Shown one piece after another: positions 34,947-44,693 of a stretch of 64,000 nucleotides of DNA. The DNA is taken from positions 23,938 through 87,937 of the forward strand of contig WYAZ01000021.1 in NCBI GenBank assembly GCA_011526105.1. Direction: 5' to 3'. Made by a program: the position numbers and the translations under genes. Origin of the DNA: Deltaproteobacteria bacterium (GTDB lineage Bacteria > Myxococcota > Kuafuiibacteriia > Kuafuiibacteriales > Kuafuiibacteriaceae). The notes below the pieces were generated by a model that did no database searches, was not told where the DNA came from, and saw only the letters and a program-made list of their open reading frames with translations. Position 1 is the first letter of the stretch. The number at the start of each line of letters is the position of its first letter.

Positions 34947-35276
34947 AGCCATCTTCGCTTCGTGACGCGCGAGGCTGGCCCACAGCCACCCCAAGGCGAT
35001 CGTGACCAGCCCCGCGTCGTCGAGCCAGCCCACGATCGGGATCAAGTCCGGCACCAGGTCCGTGGGGACAAGCACGTAGATGACCGACAGAACCATCATC
35101 AGCTTGGGGAGTAGAGGGGCGCTCGGATCTCGCAGGTAGCGAAAGAACCTCCCCGGGCGCAGCGCGAGCGGTCCGAGTTTCTTGGCGTTTCGGAGGCTTC
35201 TGCGGTCGGCCACCCGCTGAGTCGAAGCACCAGCCCCGTGGCGACAACCCCGAGAGGGCGGGTTCTCCAGACTCAT
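34830..35276 (-). CDS. DUF1232 (YkvA-like) small membrane protein
   Basis: The 148-residue product has the DUF1232 core: YLRDPSAPLLPKLMMVL, then VIYVLVPTDLVPDLIPIVGW and LDDAGLVTIALGWLW. The family's hallmark is the P-x-D-L-x-P-D-x-x-P sequence between two membrane helices. Function in general is poorly known. The last 39 codons overlap the 3' end of the convergent EF-hand gene by 117 bp; this tail is Pro/Glu/Asp-rich and not part of the conserved domain. Confidence 0.82.
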   Translation of the reverse strand: MSLENPPSRGCRHGAGASTQRVADRRSLRNAKKLGPLALRPGRFFRYLRDPSAPLLPKLMMVLSVIYVLVPTDLVPDLIPIVGWLDDAGLVTIALGWLWASLARHEAKMASAGAQLEVDPASGPELGSKAAVTLDPAETLPDRPRPRE

Positions 35277-35291
35277 GGGCGCGAGGGCCCT

Positions 35292-35777
35292 TCAGCCCTT
35301 CCAGACCGAGGCAGGCACCCGCCGGATGGGAAAGCGCGCGGTGACCGCCGCCGAGTGAGGCGACTCCACCGTGATGAGCAGGTCGAAGCGATGGGGCCAG
35401 CCATCGCCGATCTCGAGCAGGCGAGGCAAGCTCTCCTGCCGGGCCGGGGCGCTGAGCTCCATCTCGAAGTGAATCGTCGTGACCCCCGCCTCCTCGGTCG
35501 CGATGCGGATGTATCGGGGGCCATTGCCCTCGGCCGACCACTGAAAGCTGATCGACTGCGGGGAGGGCACGAGTGTCTCCGCGCCCACTCGGAGGAGCAC
35601 TGGACCTCGGCCAGGAAGCTGCGCGAACGCATGCACCACGCCCAGGTCCCCCGCAGCGGAGGGGCGCTCCACGATGCGCGCCTCTCGGCGCAGACTGGTC
35701 TGGACGAGCCCGGCGGCCCCGAGCGCCACGAGCACCCCCAGGACGGTCGCGAGCGCGAGCTGGTGATCCCTCGTCAC
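35292..35777 (-). CDS. Membrane-anchored hypothetical protein
   Basis: The 161-residue protein starts MTRDHQLALATVLGVLVALG, an N-terminal helix that may anchor it. The extracytoplasmic part is beta-rich (SISFQWSAEGNGPRYIRI, VTTIHFEMELSAP) and resembles a small immunoglobulin-like domain. It is 15 bp upstream of the DUF1232 gene on the same strand, so both are probably co-transcribed. No family recognised. Confidence 0.65.
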   Translation of the reverse strand: MTRDHQLALATVLGVLVALGAAGLVQTSLRREARIVERPSAAGDLGVVHAFAQLPGRGPVLLRVGAETLVPSPQSISFQWSAEGNGPRYIRIATEEAGVTTIHFEMELSAPARQESLPRLLEIGDGWPHRFDLLITVESPHSAAVTARFPIRRVPASVWKG

Positions 35778-36095
35778 TCGGGCTCCCGTCGACTGTGGTG
35801 TTTTGGCGAGGACCGCGACACAGATGTCCGAATGACGCTGGCCGAACCGGCGGCGGCAGCAGCTAAACCCCCAGAATCAGGCGGCTCTCGTCCGAGCATG
35901 CCGCGGCTCTGGACTTGCTCAAAGGGCCAGTGGGCCCCGACGTTCCTTCTCGTTCTCATACGCCGGCTCTCTTTCTCCCGTTCTAGCTCTATTCTGGCAG
36001 CGAAGAGGGGCCCTTTTTTCTCCCCCCAACCTGGGGTTTCTACCGCTCTGGCTCGCGGTCGTCGACTCGCCAGCATCGCGGTCGGCGGTCACAGT
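35778..36095. other. Intergenic region between divergent genes
   Basis: This 318-bp stretch holds the promoters of the minus-strand pair and of the forward barrel protein. It is more T-rich than its surroundings, with a pyrimidine-rich tract (GGGGCCCTTTTTTCTCCCC around 36006-36024). A forward frame runs through it but has no protein-like features. I see no RNA gene and no confident promoter. Confidence 0.45.
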
Positions 36096-37496
36096 GTGCG
36101 GGTGAGGCTCAGGCGCCGCCACCTACGGCTTGTCGGCCTGCTCCTTCTTTCGCACTCGTTCATCCCCGCCCCGGCAGAAGCTACGCCCGCCCCTCGAGTG
36201 GGGGTGCGTGTCTTTGGCGCCCCGGCCCGGATCTCGGGACCCTTGGCAGAGGCACTGCGCGCCGCGATCTCTGCCAGTAGCGCCGAGCTGGTGACGAGCA
36301 CCGAGCTCAAGGAGGCGGAGAAGCGGCTGCAGCTCCCCAAGCGCGGACGCAATCGCAACGAAGCGGTCCTGCGAGGCGCGGCCGAAGCCGGTGCCACGCA
36401 GATCCTCATCGTGAGGCTGAAGAGGAGCGGTGGACGCTATCACGCGACGATCGAGTTCTTCGACGTGGGTTCGGATGAGCCGAGGTCAAAGGGTACACTT
36501 CGCTGGGATCGATCCCCCGCCTCAGCGAAGCGTCTCGCCGATCGCCTGATGATGGCGTTGATGAAGCCCCTCTTCGAGCCACCGGCCGAGCCAGAACCGC
36601 AGCCAGAGCCAGAGCCACTCACGGAGACGAGCACCGCGAGCGTCGCTGAGCCGGAGCCGGAGCCCGAACCGACACCACCGCCCGCGCTCACGACCTCACC
36701 CGAGCCCGAATCACCCACCCGCCCGAGTCGGCCGAACGTGAGCATCGGCAGTGATCCAGAGCGCGGTTCGGGTTCGAAGCGCCCGGAGCACCTGCGTCTG
36801 GTGCTGGGCGCGGGCAGCGGGATCTTACACAACTACCGACTGAGCAACGGGGCGGGCATCACTTCAGGGCTCTCCTTTGAACTTGTACCGAGCGCGCTCT
36901 TCGGCGCCGAGGCCGAGCTGCGATGGCCGTGGCCGATGCTGGGTTTGTGGGCCCGCGCAGCGCTTAGCCCCGTCCGCTACCAGGTGACGGTCGAGGGGGT
37001 GCTGCGCGAGCAGCCGGGCGGCTACTTGCTCGACGGTGCGACCCAGCTGCGACTCCACCTCTCGCTGTCGGAGGTGCTGAGTTTCATTCCCGCACTGGGG
37101 GTGAGGTTTGGCCTCGCCCGCGTGGACGAGCACCGAGGCAACTTCATCCTCTCGCAAACCACGCTCGCCCCTGAAGCCGCCGTCGGCCTTCGATTCGTGC
37201 CCAATCCACACTGGGAGCTGAACGTCAGCCTCTCGGGGGCCTACCTCCTGCTGCTTCGAGAGTCGCCGGTGAACTCCGGGGCCCCGGGCCCGGGCGTCGT
37301 CGCGGGCGGCCACTTGGACGCCCGATGGTGGATCACGCCAGGCTTTGGCTTGGCCGCCGATGCGCACTTTGATCTCCTCCGTGCGTCCATGACGGGAGCC
37401 CCTTCGCGCCAGATCCCGGAGGGTGAGGTGATCGACGGCGCCTCGCTGACCACGCTCGATCTCCGGGTTCAGCTCGGGGTCGCGCTCAGACTGTAG
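36096..37496 (+). CDS. Outer-membrane barrel protein with TolB-N-like domain
   Basis: About 466 residues from a GTG at 36096 (another at 36102). A signal peptide (LRLVGLLLLSHSFIPAPAEA) is followed by an alpha/beta domain (RVGVRVFGAPARISGPLAEA, GATQILIVRLKRSGG) like the N-terminal domain of TolB-like and PEGA partners. A PEPEP-rich linker (about 165-230) leads to a barrel of roughly 230 residues that ends in TTLDLRVQLGVALRL. It lies 14 bp upstream of the histidine kinase gene, so it may be the kinase's envelope sensor or simply co-transcribed. Function unknown. Confidence 0.72.
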   Translation: MRVRLRRRHLRLVGLLLLSHSFIPAPAEATPAPRVGVRVFGAPARISGPLAEALRAAISASSAELVTSTELKEAEKRLQLPKRGRNRNEAVLRGAAEAGATQILIVRLKRSGGRYHATIEFFDVGSDEPRSKGTLRWDRSPASAKRLADRLMMALMKPLFEPPAEPEPQPEPEPLTETSTASVAEPEPEPEPTPPPALTTSPEPESPTRPSRPNVSIGSDPERGSGSKRPEHLRLVLGAGSGILHNYRLSNGAGITSGLSFELVPSALFGAEAELRWPWPMLGLWARAALSPVRYQVTVEGVLREQPGGYLLDGATQLRLHLSLSEVLSFIPALGVRFGLARVDEHRGNFILSQTTLAPEAAVGLRFVPNPHWELNVSLSGAYLLLLRESPVNSGAPGPGVVAGGHLDARWWITPGFGLAADAHFDLLRASMTGAPSRQIPEGEVIDGASLTTLDLRVQLGVALRL

Positions 37497-37510
37497 TAGA
37501 GTCGGAACGC

Positions 37511-39586
37511 GTGTCGATCGACGTACAGAGCGCGTTGATCGGGGCCTTCGTGCTCATCGCGGTGGTCGTCGAGACCGTGCTGCGCAGGCGCCGGCGCCGG
37601 ACCGACGTTCTCTTCATTCTCTTCGCGCTCAACCTCGTGCTCTGGTTCGCCGCCGCCTTCGCCACCGGGGTACGCGATGAGAGCGGTCTTCTCCTGCGGG
37701 TGCAGATCGCGCTCGCGGCGCTCATCCCGGCCTCCCTGCAGAAGCTCTTTTCGGACCTCGTGCGCAGCGGCGTACGCAGCACCACGCGCATTCTCACCGC
37801 GGTCTACCCGGTCTCGGGCCTCTTGGCGGTCACCGCGATGTCCCCGCTCGGCGACCTCATCATCGTAAAGGCGGTCATCGCCGCTCACGTGGGCCTCGCG
37901 ACCACCATCATCTCGCGGGGCATCGTCAAGAGCTCGCAGTTCTTGCCCGGCACCGTGCAGTACGCGCGGCTTCGCTACTTGGCAATTGGCGCGGTCGCGA
38001 CGACCACCCTCGTCATCCTTGGGCGCCTGCCGTTTTTCGGAGAGAACTGGGTCGCGCTGTCTCACCTCGCGGTGATGGTCTACGTCTTCTTCCTGTCCCA
38101 AGCCACCTCGCGTGATCGACTGCTCGATTTGCATGAGTTCATCGCCCGCATTGTGGTGCTCTCGGTCTTGGCCATTCTCTTCGCCGCGATTTCGGCGATG
38201 TTCAACATGATCGGAAGCGACACCACGTCTCTCCGTCTCTTCAACACCGTCATCAGTGTCATCATCATCCTGACCATCTATGAGCCGCTCAAGGTGAACC
38301 TCGAAGCCAAAGCGATCGAGATCTTCTTCCGCGAGCGGTACGACATCAGCCAGCTCCTGGAGACGCTGCGGCGTCGAATGCTCCGGGTCCTCGATCCTGC
38401 GGACATGAGTCGCCTCGTCCTCGACACGCTGTATGACACGCGGCGCGCCACCCACGTGGCCATCTACCTGCTGGAGCCGCTGGGTCGAGGGTTCGCGCTC
38501 GAGAGCTTCCGCGGACCCGAGCCCGCCCCCCGAGTCGACGAACGAGAGCTGCCTGGGCTTTGGCACGCCGTTCAGCGATCTCGCGGGCCGCTCTTGGCGG
38601 AGCAGCTCATCCGAGCCGACGAGGAGGGCAAAGATCGCTCGAACCGCGACCTGGTGGATGCGATGCGAAAGGTCAGCGGGGACATGCTCCTTCCGTTCAT
38701 CTCTGGCGACCGTGTGCTCGGCTTCCTCGCGATTCGGGACGACCGAGTGGTCGAGCCCTACTCCACCCAGGAGATCGCGCTGCTGATGAACATCGTGGAG
38801 GCCGCGGTTACCGTCATCGAGAACTCCCAACTCGCGGCGCGCCTGCGGGAACGTGATCGCCTCGCCGCCATCGGAGAGATGGCCGCCGGCCTCGCCCACG
38901 AGATCCGAAACCCCCTCGGGGCCATCAAGGGAGCGGCAGAGTGCCTCGATCCAAACGAGGTCGACAAGGAGGAAGAGGAAGAGCTGCTCCAGATCATCAT
39001 CGAGGAGGCCAACCGACTGAACGGGGTGGTGTCGCAGTTTCTCGACTACGCCCGCCCCTTTCGTGCGCGCTTCGCAGAGACCGACGTCAATCTGCTCATG
39101 GAGAAGATCGCGCGACTCATCGACGTGGGTCAGGAGGAGAAGAGGGTACGGCTCGAGCTACAGCTCGATGCCGAGCTTCCTTTGGTCGATCTCGATCCCG
39201 AGCAGATCAAGCAGGTGATCTTGAACCTGGTCTTGAACGGAATCGACGCCTCCGGCGAGAGAGAGCCCCACGTGGTCATCAGCACGCGCCTCATCGCGGG
39301 CCGAGACCGGGTGGAGCTCTCCGTACGCGATCACGGCGGCGGCATCCCCAGAGAGACGCTGGACCATATCTTCATCCCGTTCTTCACCACCAAACAGCAT
39401 GGCACCGGGCTGGGTCTGGCGGTCTGTCAACGCATCGTGAACAACCACGGGGGCTACATCAGTGTGCAGTCGGAGCTCGGACGTGGCACCGAGTTCACGA
39501 TCCGACTTCCACTTCATCAACGCGGGCGTGACGGATCCACGACGGGGTCCTTCGCAGCCCCTGGCCGCGCGCCTCAGTCCGCCTGA
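37511..39586 (+). CDS. Membrane histidine kinase with 7TM-like region and GAF domain
   Basis: 691 residues from a GTG at 37511. Seven or eight membrane helices occupy about residues 1-265, followed by a GAF-like domain (about 290-440: [20 protein letters not shown]). The NtrB-like kinase core has H-box [17 protein letters not shown] with phospho-acceptor His463, N-box [11 protein letters not shown]1 DHGGGIP and G2 GTGLGLAV. It autophosphorylates and should pass phosphate to a response regulator, but none is encoded next to it here. The barrel gene upstream is the only likely operon partner. Signal unknown. Confidence 0.9.
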   Translation: MSIDVQSALIGAFVLIAVVVETVLRRRRRRTDVLFILFALNLVLWFAAAFATGVRDESGLLLRVQIALAALIPASLQKLFSDLVRSGVRSTTRILTAVYPVSGLLAVTAMSPLGDLIIVKAVIAAHVGLATTIISRGIVKSSQFLPGTVQYARLRYLAIGAVATTTLVILGRLPFFGENWVALSHLAVMVYVFFLSQATSRDRLLDLHEFIARIVVLSVLAILFAAISAMFNMIGSDTTSLRLFNTVISVIIILTIYEPLKVNLEAKAIEIFFRERYDISQLLETLRRRMLRVLDPADMSRLVLDTLYDTRRATHVAIYLLEPLGRGFALESFRGPEPAPRVDERELPGLWHAVQRSRGPLLAEQLIRADEEGKDRSNRDLVDAMRKVSGDMLLPFISGDRVLGFLAIRDDRVVEPYSTQEIALLMNIVEAAVTVIENSQLAARLRERDRLAAIGEMAAGLAHEIRNPLGAIKGAAECLDPNEVDKEEEEELLQIIIEEANRLNGVVSQFLDYARPFRARFAETDVNLLMEKIARLIDVGQEEKRVRLELQLDAELPLVDLDPEQIKQVILNLVLNGIDASGEREPHVVISTRLIAGRDRVELSVRDHGGGIPRETLDHIFIPFFTTKQHGTGLGLAVCQRIVNNHGGYISVQSELGRGTEFTIRLPLHQRGRDGSTTGSFAAPGRAPQSA

Positions 39587-39592
39587 CTCCGC

Positions 39593-42500
39593 TCAGACGA
39601 TCGGAATGCACCGACACGCGTTCTGGTCGCAGGTCTCGTTGGCGTTGCAGCCGCCGCAGTCTGCGGGACAGAAACACCCACAGCCGTTGTTCGGGTCACA
39701 GACCTGGTTGTTCTGGCAGTTCGCGTCGCAACCCGGCGCGCAGCTGCACGAGCAGGAGCCCTGATCGCAGGTGGTGCCGTCCGGGCAACCGCCGCAATCC
39801 GCCGGGCACTCGCAGGCGCAACCGTTGGCCACATTGCAGGTGGCGTTGCCCGGACAGGCCGCGTCGCAGGTCGGACCGCAGGTGCAGCTGCAGGTCGAGC
39901 TGTTGCACACGGTGCCAGCGCCGCAGGCCCCACCGCAGTTGGCCGGGCACTCACAGGCACAGGCTTGACTGTTGCAGTCGAGCGCACCGCCGCAGCTCCC
40001 TCCGCAGTCCGCGCACTCGCACTGACAGGTGCCCGGGTTACAGGTCGTGCCGGACGGGCATCCACCGCAGTCCGAGGGGCAATCACAGGTACAGTTCGTG
40101 GCATTGCAGGTGCTGTTGCCGGTGCACTGGCCGAGGCAGTCCGGGGCGCAGGCGCACTGGCAATTGGCGTCGCAGATCTCGCCGCCCCCGCAGTTCGCGT
40201 TGCATTGGCCGGGATCGCAGACGCAGGCGCGTAGATCTGGGTTGCAGATCTGGTTCACGCCGCAGGGACCGCCGCAGGGCTCGTCCGGCGGCAACCAGAC
40301 TCGGTAGCTGATCGTCACCCGGTCGCCCTGGTTTGGACGGAACGTCGTGCCCCGGAAGTAGATCGAGTTCGAGAGCGGGTCGTAGTCGAAGCCCTGTTCC
40401 TTGTCGCGCGGCACCACGGTCGTGACGGTCGAGCCACTGGGCGTGATGCCCACCTTGATCGTCGAGGAGATCGGGGTGCCAGTGAGCACGTATTCGGAGG
40501 CGGCGGCAGAGACCGCGTCCACGATGGCCTGCAGCGCCGCGCCCGGCGTGTCGCTGCAAGGCGAGTAGAAGGTGCCACCCGTAGCGGCTACGACGTCTAC
40601 GTAACCGCGCCCGCCTTCGTTTCTCGCTTGCGAGCCGGCCTGAGGACAGCGGAACTGGCCTTGGTTGCAGTTGCCCGGAGGCTCGGGATTGATGACCTGA
40701 GCGAAGGCGATCGCATTCAACCCGTTGAGCTGGTTGATGAAGGGCTGCACCGTGCTGGCCACGCAGGTGCGCTGGGCAGGGGTCGGGTTGACCGCACAGT
40801 AGGCATCGAATGGATTGCCGGCCCCGGAGTAGATGTCCTCGACCCCACTGTTGCAGGGGCGCGTATAGTTGTTGCAGGACTGAGCCTCGAGCTCCTGCGC
40901 GTGCTCATCCGAGATGTACACCACCGCGAGCTGAGCGAAGTCGCGAACACGGTTCGCGTTCTCGGGCGCGCCGCGGGCGGTGCCAGGAGTGGCCCGAGTG
41001 ACCGCGTCCTGCACTGCGGTCAGCCCAAACTCGCAGCCGTTGGCTCCGTCGGTGTTGTTGAGCGCGCTGGCGAACTGGGTCACGTTGCGTGTGAAGCCCG
41101 GGGCCCTCAAGTTGCCGGCGTTGGCGTTTCTGTAGCGGTTCTGCGTGTGGGGCACGACTCCCATGCGGAAGTCGACGCCGTTGGCGGTGAGGCCGTTGAA
41201 CACGAGCTGAGCGGCGTTGGCGATGCGCCCCCGGTCGTCGTCGGTCGAGCCCGAGATATCGGCCATCCAGATGAAGTCGGCGATGGACTCACCCGTCGCG
41301 ATGAACGGGTTGCACGCCTTGGCCCGGCGCGCGCCCTGGCGAGCCAAGGAGGTGCCGTTCGTGAGGTCGTTGACCATGAGGCTGGTGGGGTTCGAGGTGT
41401 TGTCGAAGATGCCGGCGGCGAGCACCGCGCCCACGACGACAACCGAGTTGGTCCGAACGAGCACTTGATAGGAGTAGACGAAGCTATTGCCGGCCACGCC
41501 GATCGCGGTGCTGAGGCCGGTGAAGTCGTTCGCCGCGAGACCTGTGCTCATTCGTAGCAGCGCATTTCTCACTTCGGCGGCCGTCCGGGTTCCGGCGCTC
41601 ACCGTCACCGCAGTGACGCCCGAGACGGCGGTCGAGAAGCCGTCGTGGCTCGTGGTCTCGCGAGGCGACTGACGGACCGAGAGCGCGAGGCCCTCGCCGG
41701 TCGCCGCCGAGGAGATACGCGCGAGCAGTCCGTTGACCTGACCGTTCGCGGTGAGGGGCTGACCTCCCACGACCGGCATCTCGACCACGAAGGCCGCGAT
41801 CGCCGCCGCGCCGTCGTCGAGCTGCCCGACGTAGACCTCGGGCGCGGTGACCGGGATGGTCGCGTAGGTGGCGCTGGTCTCGCCGACCAGAGTCCAGTTC
41901 GCCGGCGCCACGCTCTGGTGGAAGTTCACCACCTTCAGCGCCGCGTCGGAGCAGATCGCCAAGATGGCCGAGACGACGCTGGGGTCTGGATCCGTGTTGT
42001 CGAGCGGATCCGTTCCGGCGGCGCGCTCATCGCCGTCCGAGAGGCCGTCTCCGTCGGAGTCGGGGTTGTTTGGGTCGGTCTCGCCGGCATCGACGCGACC
42101 GTTTTGGTTCGCGTCTTCAATCCCATCCGGCACCCCGTCGTCGTCGCCATCAGCGTCGTTGGGGTCGGTGGTAGTGGTGGGATCGGCATCACCCAAGAAG
42201 GCCGGGCAGTCCGAGCCAACGACAGCAGAAGTGCGTCCGACTTCGACGCCGTCGAGGATGCCGTCGCCGTCCGAGTCGGCGAGAAGGGGGCTGGTGTTGT
42301 ACACCATGACCTCTTCACCGTCGTTGAGCCCATCGCAGTCGGTGTCGGGGGTTCGAGGGTCGACCTCGTTCGGCTGACGCACGCCGTCGCCGCTCGAGTC
42401 TTCCACGCCATCGGCGAGACCATCGCCGTCGGTGTCGGGGTTACGCGGGTCCGTCTCGCCCGCGGCGGGATCATAGACGCCGTCTCGGTTGGCGTCCTCG

Positions 42501-43207
42501 ACGCCATCGCCGAGGCCGTCCCCGTCCGAGTCGCGGCGGGCCGGGTTCAGCTCGCCAGGGTCGCGGAGGCCGTTCTGATTGGCGTCTTCCAACGCGTCGG
42601 GCAGACCATCGCCGTCGGTGTCACGACGGTTCGGATCGGATTCGTCCGCGTCGACGCGCCCGTTCTGGTTGGCGTCTTCGAGGCCGTCGAAGATGCCGTC
42701 TCCGTCGGAGTCGCGATCGACCGGGGAGGTTCGAGTCGCGGGGTCCTGGTCACCCACGAAGCTGCACTCGGGGAAGTTGGCGGAAGCTACGCCCGCTTCG
42801 ACGCCGTCGAGAATGCCATCACCGTCGCTGTCGGCGACCGCGGGGTTGGTGGACTGTCCGTTCGCGTAGATCGTCGCGAACTCGTAGGCGTCTGAGAGCC
42901 CGTCGCAGTCTGAGTCGATGGTGTCGTTGTTGGGGTTGTTCGGATCTGGAATGCGCCCAGCGTCGGCCGAACCGGAATCACCAGCGTCCGCGCCCGCGTC
43001 TGCACCGGAATCCGTGCTCGGGCCCGTATCTCCGACCGGTCCGTCGGTGTTCGGGCCGAGATCCGAAGTCGAGCCATCACGCGGCCCGTCCTGGGTGACG
43101 GGGCCATCGCCGGTGCCGGGACCGCCGACAGGCGCGTCGCCGCAGGCGGAGAGCGCAAGGAGCAGCGATGCGGTGGTGGAAAGCAGGGATCTTGAGTTCA
43201 GGCGCAT
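39593..43207 (-). CDS. TSP3-repeat / VWA / cysteine-rich surface lipoprotein
   Basis: The 1204-residue protein has leader MRLNSRSLLSTTASLLLALS and lipobox LSAC, then an Asp/Gly/Ala-rich linker. Thrombospondin type-3 calcium repeats (about 94-410, DSDGDGI and DTDGDGL units) follow, then a beta-rich region and a VWA domain with the MIDAS motif DISGST (near 648). The C-terminal stretch (about 985-1204) has about nine Cys-rich units of roughly 25 residues (for example CPADCGGCPDGTTCD). VWA/MIDAS domains bind ligands through a metal, so adhesion or surface display is likely. It may lie at the cell surface of a predatory or social bacterium. Confidence 0.85.
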   Translation of the reverse strand: MRLNSRSLLSTTASLLLALSACGDAPVGGPGTGDGPVTQDGPRDGSTSDLGPNTDGPVGDTGPSTDSGADAGADAGDSGSADAGRIPDPNNPNNDTIDSDCDGLSDAYEFATIYANGQSTNPAVADSDGDGILDGVEAGVASANFPECSFVGDQDPATRTSPVDRDSDGDGIFDGLEDANQNGRVDADESDPNRRDTDGDGLPDALEDANQNGLRDPGELNPARRDSDGDGLGDGVEDANRDGVYDPAAGETDPRNPDTDGDGLADGVEDSSGDGVRQPNEVDPRTPDTDCDGLNDGEEVMVYNTSPLLADSDGDGILDGVEVGRTSAVVGSDCPAFLGDADPTTTTDPNDADGDDDGVPDGIEDANQNGRVDAGETDPNNPDSDGDGLSDGDERAAGTDPLDNTDPDPSVVSAILAICSDAALKVVNFHQSVAPANWTLVGETSATYATIPVTAPEVYVGQLDDGAAAIAAFVVEMPVVGGQPLTANGQVNGLLARISSAATGEGLALSVRQSPRETTSHDGFSTAVSGVTAVTVSAGTRTAAEVRNALLRMSTGLAANDFTGLSTAIGVAGNSFVYSYQVLVRTNSVVVVGAVLAAGIFDNTSNPTSLMVNDLTNGTSLARQGARRAKACNPFIATGESIADFIWMADISGSTDDDRGRIANAAQLVFNGLTANGVDFRMGVVPHTQNRYRNANAGNLRAPGFTRNVTQFASALNNTDGANGCEFGLTAVQDAVTRATPGTARGAPENANRVRDFAQLAVVYISDEHAQELEAQSCNNYTRPCNSGVEDIYSGAGNPFDAYCAVNPTPAQRTCVASTVQPFINQLNGLNAIAFAQVINPEPPGNCNQGQFRCPQAGSQARNEGGRGYVDVVAATGGTFYSPCSDTPGAALQAIVDAVSAAASEYVLTGTPISSTIKVGITPSGSTVTTVVPRDKEQGFDYDPLSNSIYFRGTTFRPNQGDRVTISYRVWLPPDEPCGGPCGVNQICNPDLRACVCDPGQCNANCGGGEICDANCQCACAPDCLGQCTGNSTCNATNCTCDCPSDCGGCPSGTTCNPGTCQCECADCGGSCGGALDCNSQACACECPANCGGACGAGTVCNSSTCSCTCGPTCDAACPGNATCNVANGCACECPADCGGCPDGTTCDQGSCSCSCAPGCDANCQNNQVCDPNNGCGCFCPADCGGCNANETCDQNACRCIPIV

Positions 43208-43346
43208 GTTCAGCTGGACCTCGGGCGGCGAATGGATCGCCGCGGTCTCGGGAATAAACCCGGACCAGCGTCATCATACGTTGCGAGCCGCCAATTTTGC
43301 GAGATATCGGACGCAGTTATCAGGCGCACCCTGGGCGCTGCCTCAC

Positions 43347-44693
43347 CTACCTGGCCGCTTCCTGGGCCCTTCGCATCAGCGATCGCGCACGAGCCGCCAA
43401 AGCAGCATTCTTTGTCGTCAGCACGTCTCTGGCATACGCCAGAGCCGCTTCGTAACGCCGTTGGCGCATCTCGAGCTCGGCCAGCTCGTAGGAGACCTCC
43501 TCATACATCGCCTTACCCACGAACTGACGCCGCGTGGAGAGCAGGTAGTTCCGTGCGCCGTCGACGTCCCCGCGAGTCTCCATGCTCCGGGCCTTCGAAC
43601 GGATCGGTGCGAGCTGGGAGGTGGCGTCATCCGCGTCCGCCTCGGGCGACCGAGCCGGAGCGCTCTTTGCGGGCGAGGACTGCGGCTTCGAAGCGGCCGA
43701 TGCGCCCGCAGCGGCTGACGACGCGGGCGGCGGTGCGGGCGGCGGTGCCGGCTCGGCGCGTGGCTCAGCCGCGTTTCGATCCGCGGGCATCTCCTCCTCC
43801 GCCTCGTCCGCCACAGCGGGATCCGCACGCCTCTCAGCGCTGGCCGCGGACTCCTTCTTGGCTTTGGCCCTCGAGACGACATCGTTCAGGCCGCCCACGT
43901 CGTCCCGAGCACCGCGCTCCTTATCTTTCGCGTCGGCGCCGATCGTGTTGTCGGCCAGGGTCCCCACCGTGCTCGGTGCTCGAGCCCCGGACGCCTCTCC
44001 CTTGCCGAGCAGTCCGGTCCCGCTGCGTGTCGCGTCGGGTTTGCGCTCCGCCAGGCGATCCTCGGCCGGCGCATCCCCGCCTCGCTGAGCCGTCCGCTTC
44101 TCACCGCCGGATGCGCGGCCGGCGCCATCCGCCCCGCCCATCATGCGACGAAGCCGTTCCGATCGGCGCCGATCTTCCGGCGCGGCCTTCGCTTCGGCCG
44201 CTCTGCCTTCGGAAGGCGCCGGAACCTCCGGCGTCGCTGCTTCTGCGAGGGCCGGCGGAGGAGACCGCTCGTCGGATTCGGGGCGCTTGGATGCCTGGAC
44301 CCCGGCCGATGCTGGGGCGGTGGGTTCGACCGACGCCGGAAGCACCTGCTCATAGTCCGACTGGTCTCGAAGCTCCGGCACGACGAGCACCGCCACGAAG
44401 ACCGTCGCCGTCGCGGCCAACGCGAGGCTCAGACCCTTGCTCGACATCCACCGTCGCCATGCGGGTTGGTGCGCGATCTCGGCCTTCTCAGCCGCCGCGC
44501 GTGCATGCGCGAGAATCAGCGAATCGAGGTGCGGCGACGGATCCTCATCTGGTAGCTCCCGAACTCGCGCGAGCAACGAGCGGAAGGTCTCGAGCTCCTC
44601 GGCTTCGTCGTTCGACAGGGGTGCCGCGCCTCCGGCTCGAGGATCGTCGGCATAGAGATGGTCGAGGATTCGGTGATCGTCGTGCTCGCTCAT
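43347..44693 (-). CDS. Membrane anti-sigma factor without zinc motif, with periplasmic TPR-like end
   Basis: 448 residues from the ATG at 44693, overlapping the sigma-factor stop by four bases (ATGA), the arrangement expected for a sigma/anti-sigma pair. The cytoplasmic part (about 1-93) is acidic and helical and lacks the HxxxCxxC motif of zinc anti-sigma factors. One membrane helix follows (LSLALAATATVFVAVLVVP), then a long Ala/Glu/Pro-rich linker and a C-terminal helical region (GDVDGARNYLLSTRRQF, RYEAALAYARDVLTTK) that looks like TPR repeats and could sense an envelope partner. Assignment as anti-sigma rests on position and topology. Confidence 0.75.
   Translation of the reverse strand: MSEHDDHRILDHLYADDPRAGGAAPLSNDEAEELETFRSLLARVRELPDEDPSPHLDSLILAHARAAAEKAEIAHQPAWRRWMSSKGLSLALAATATVFVAVLVVPELRDQSDYEQVLPASVEPTAPASAGVQASKRPESDERSPPPALAEAATPEVPAPSEGRAAEAKAAPEDRRRSERLRRMMGGADGAGRASGGEKRTAQRGGDAPAEDRLAERKPDATRSGTGLLGKGEASGARAPSTVGTLADNTIGADAKDKERGARDDVGGLNDVVSRAKAKKESAASAERRADPAVADEAEEEMPADRNAAEPRAEPAPPPAPPPASSAAAGASAASKPQSSPAKSAPARSPEADADDATSQLAPIRSKARSMETRGDVDGARNYLLSTRRQFVGKAMYEEVSYELAELEMRQRRYEAALAYARDVLTTKNAALAARARSLMRRAQEAAR

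Noticed and set aside
36006..36024. Possible intrinsic terminator (GGGGCCC followed by T run)
   Set aside because: The palindrome leaves no loop and it sits in a region between divergent starts, where a terminator is not expected.
35238..36095. Forward frame leading into the barrel protein gene
   Set aside because: It overlaps the antisense hypothetical protein gene and lacks features; a signal peptide begins only after 36096.
41645..42895. A 416-residue forward frame opposite the TSP3 repeats
   Set aside because: Its Val/Gly/Arg pattern is the mirror of the DSDGDG repeats on the minus strand and has no independent motif.
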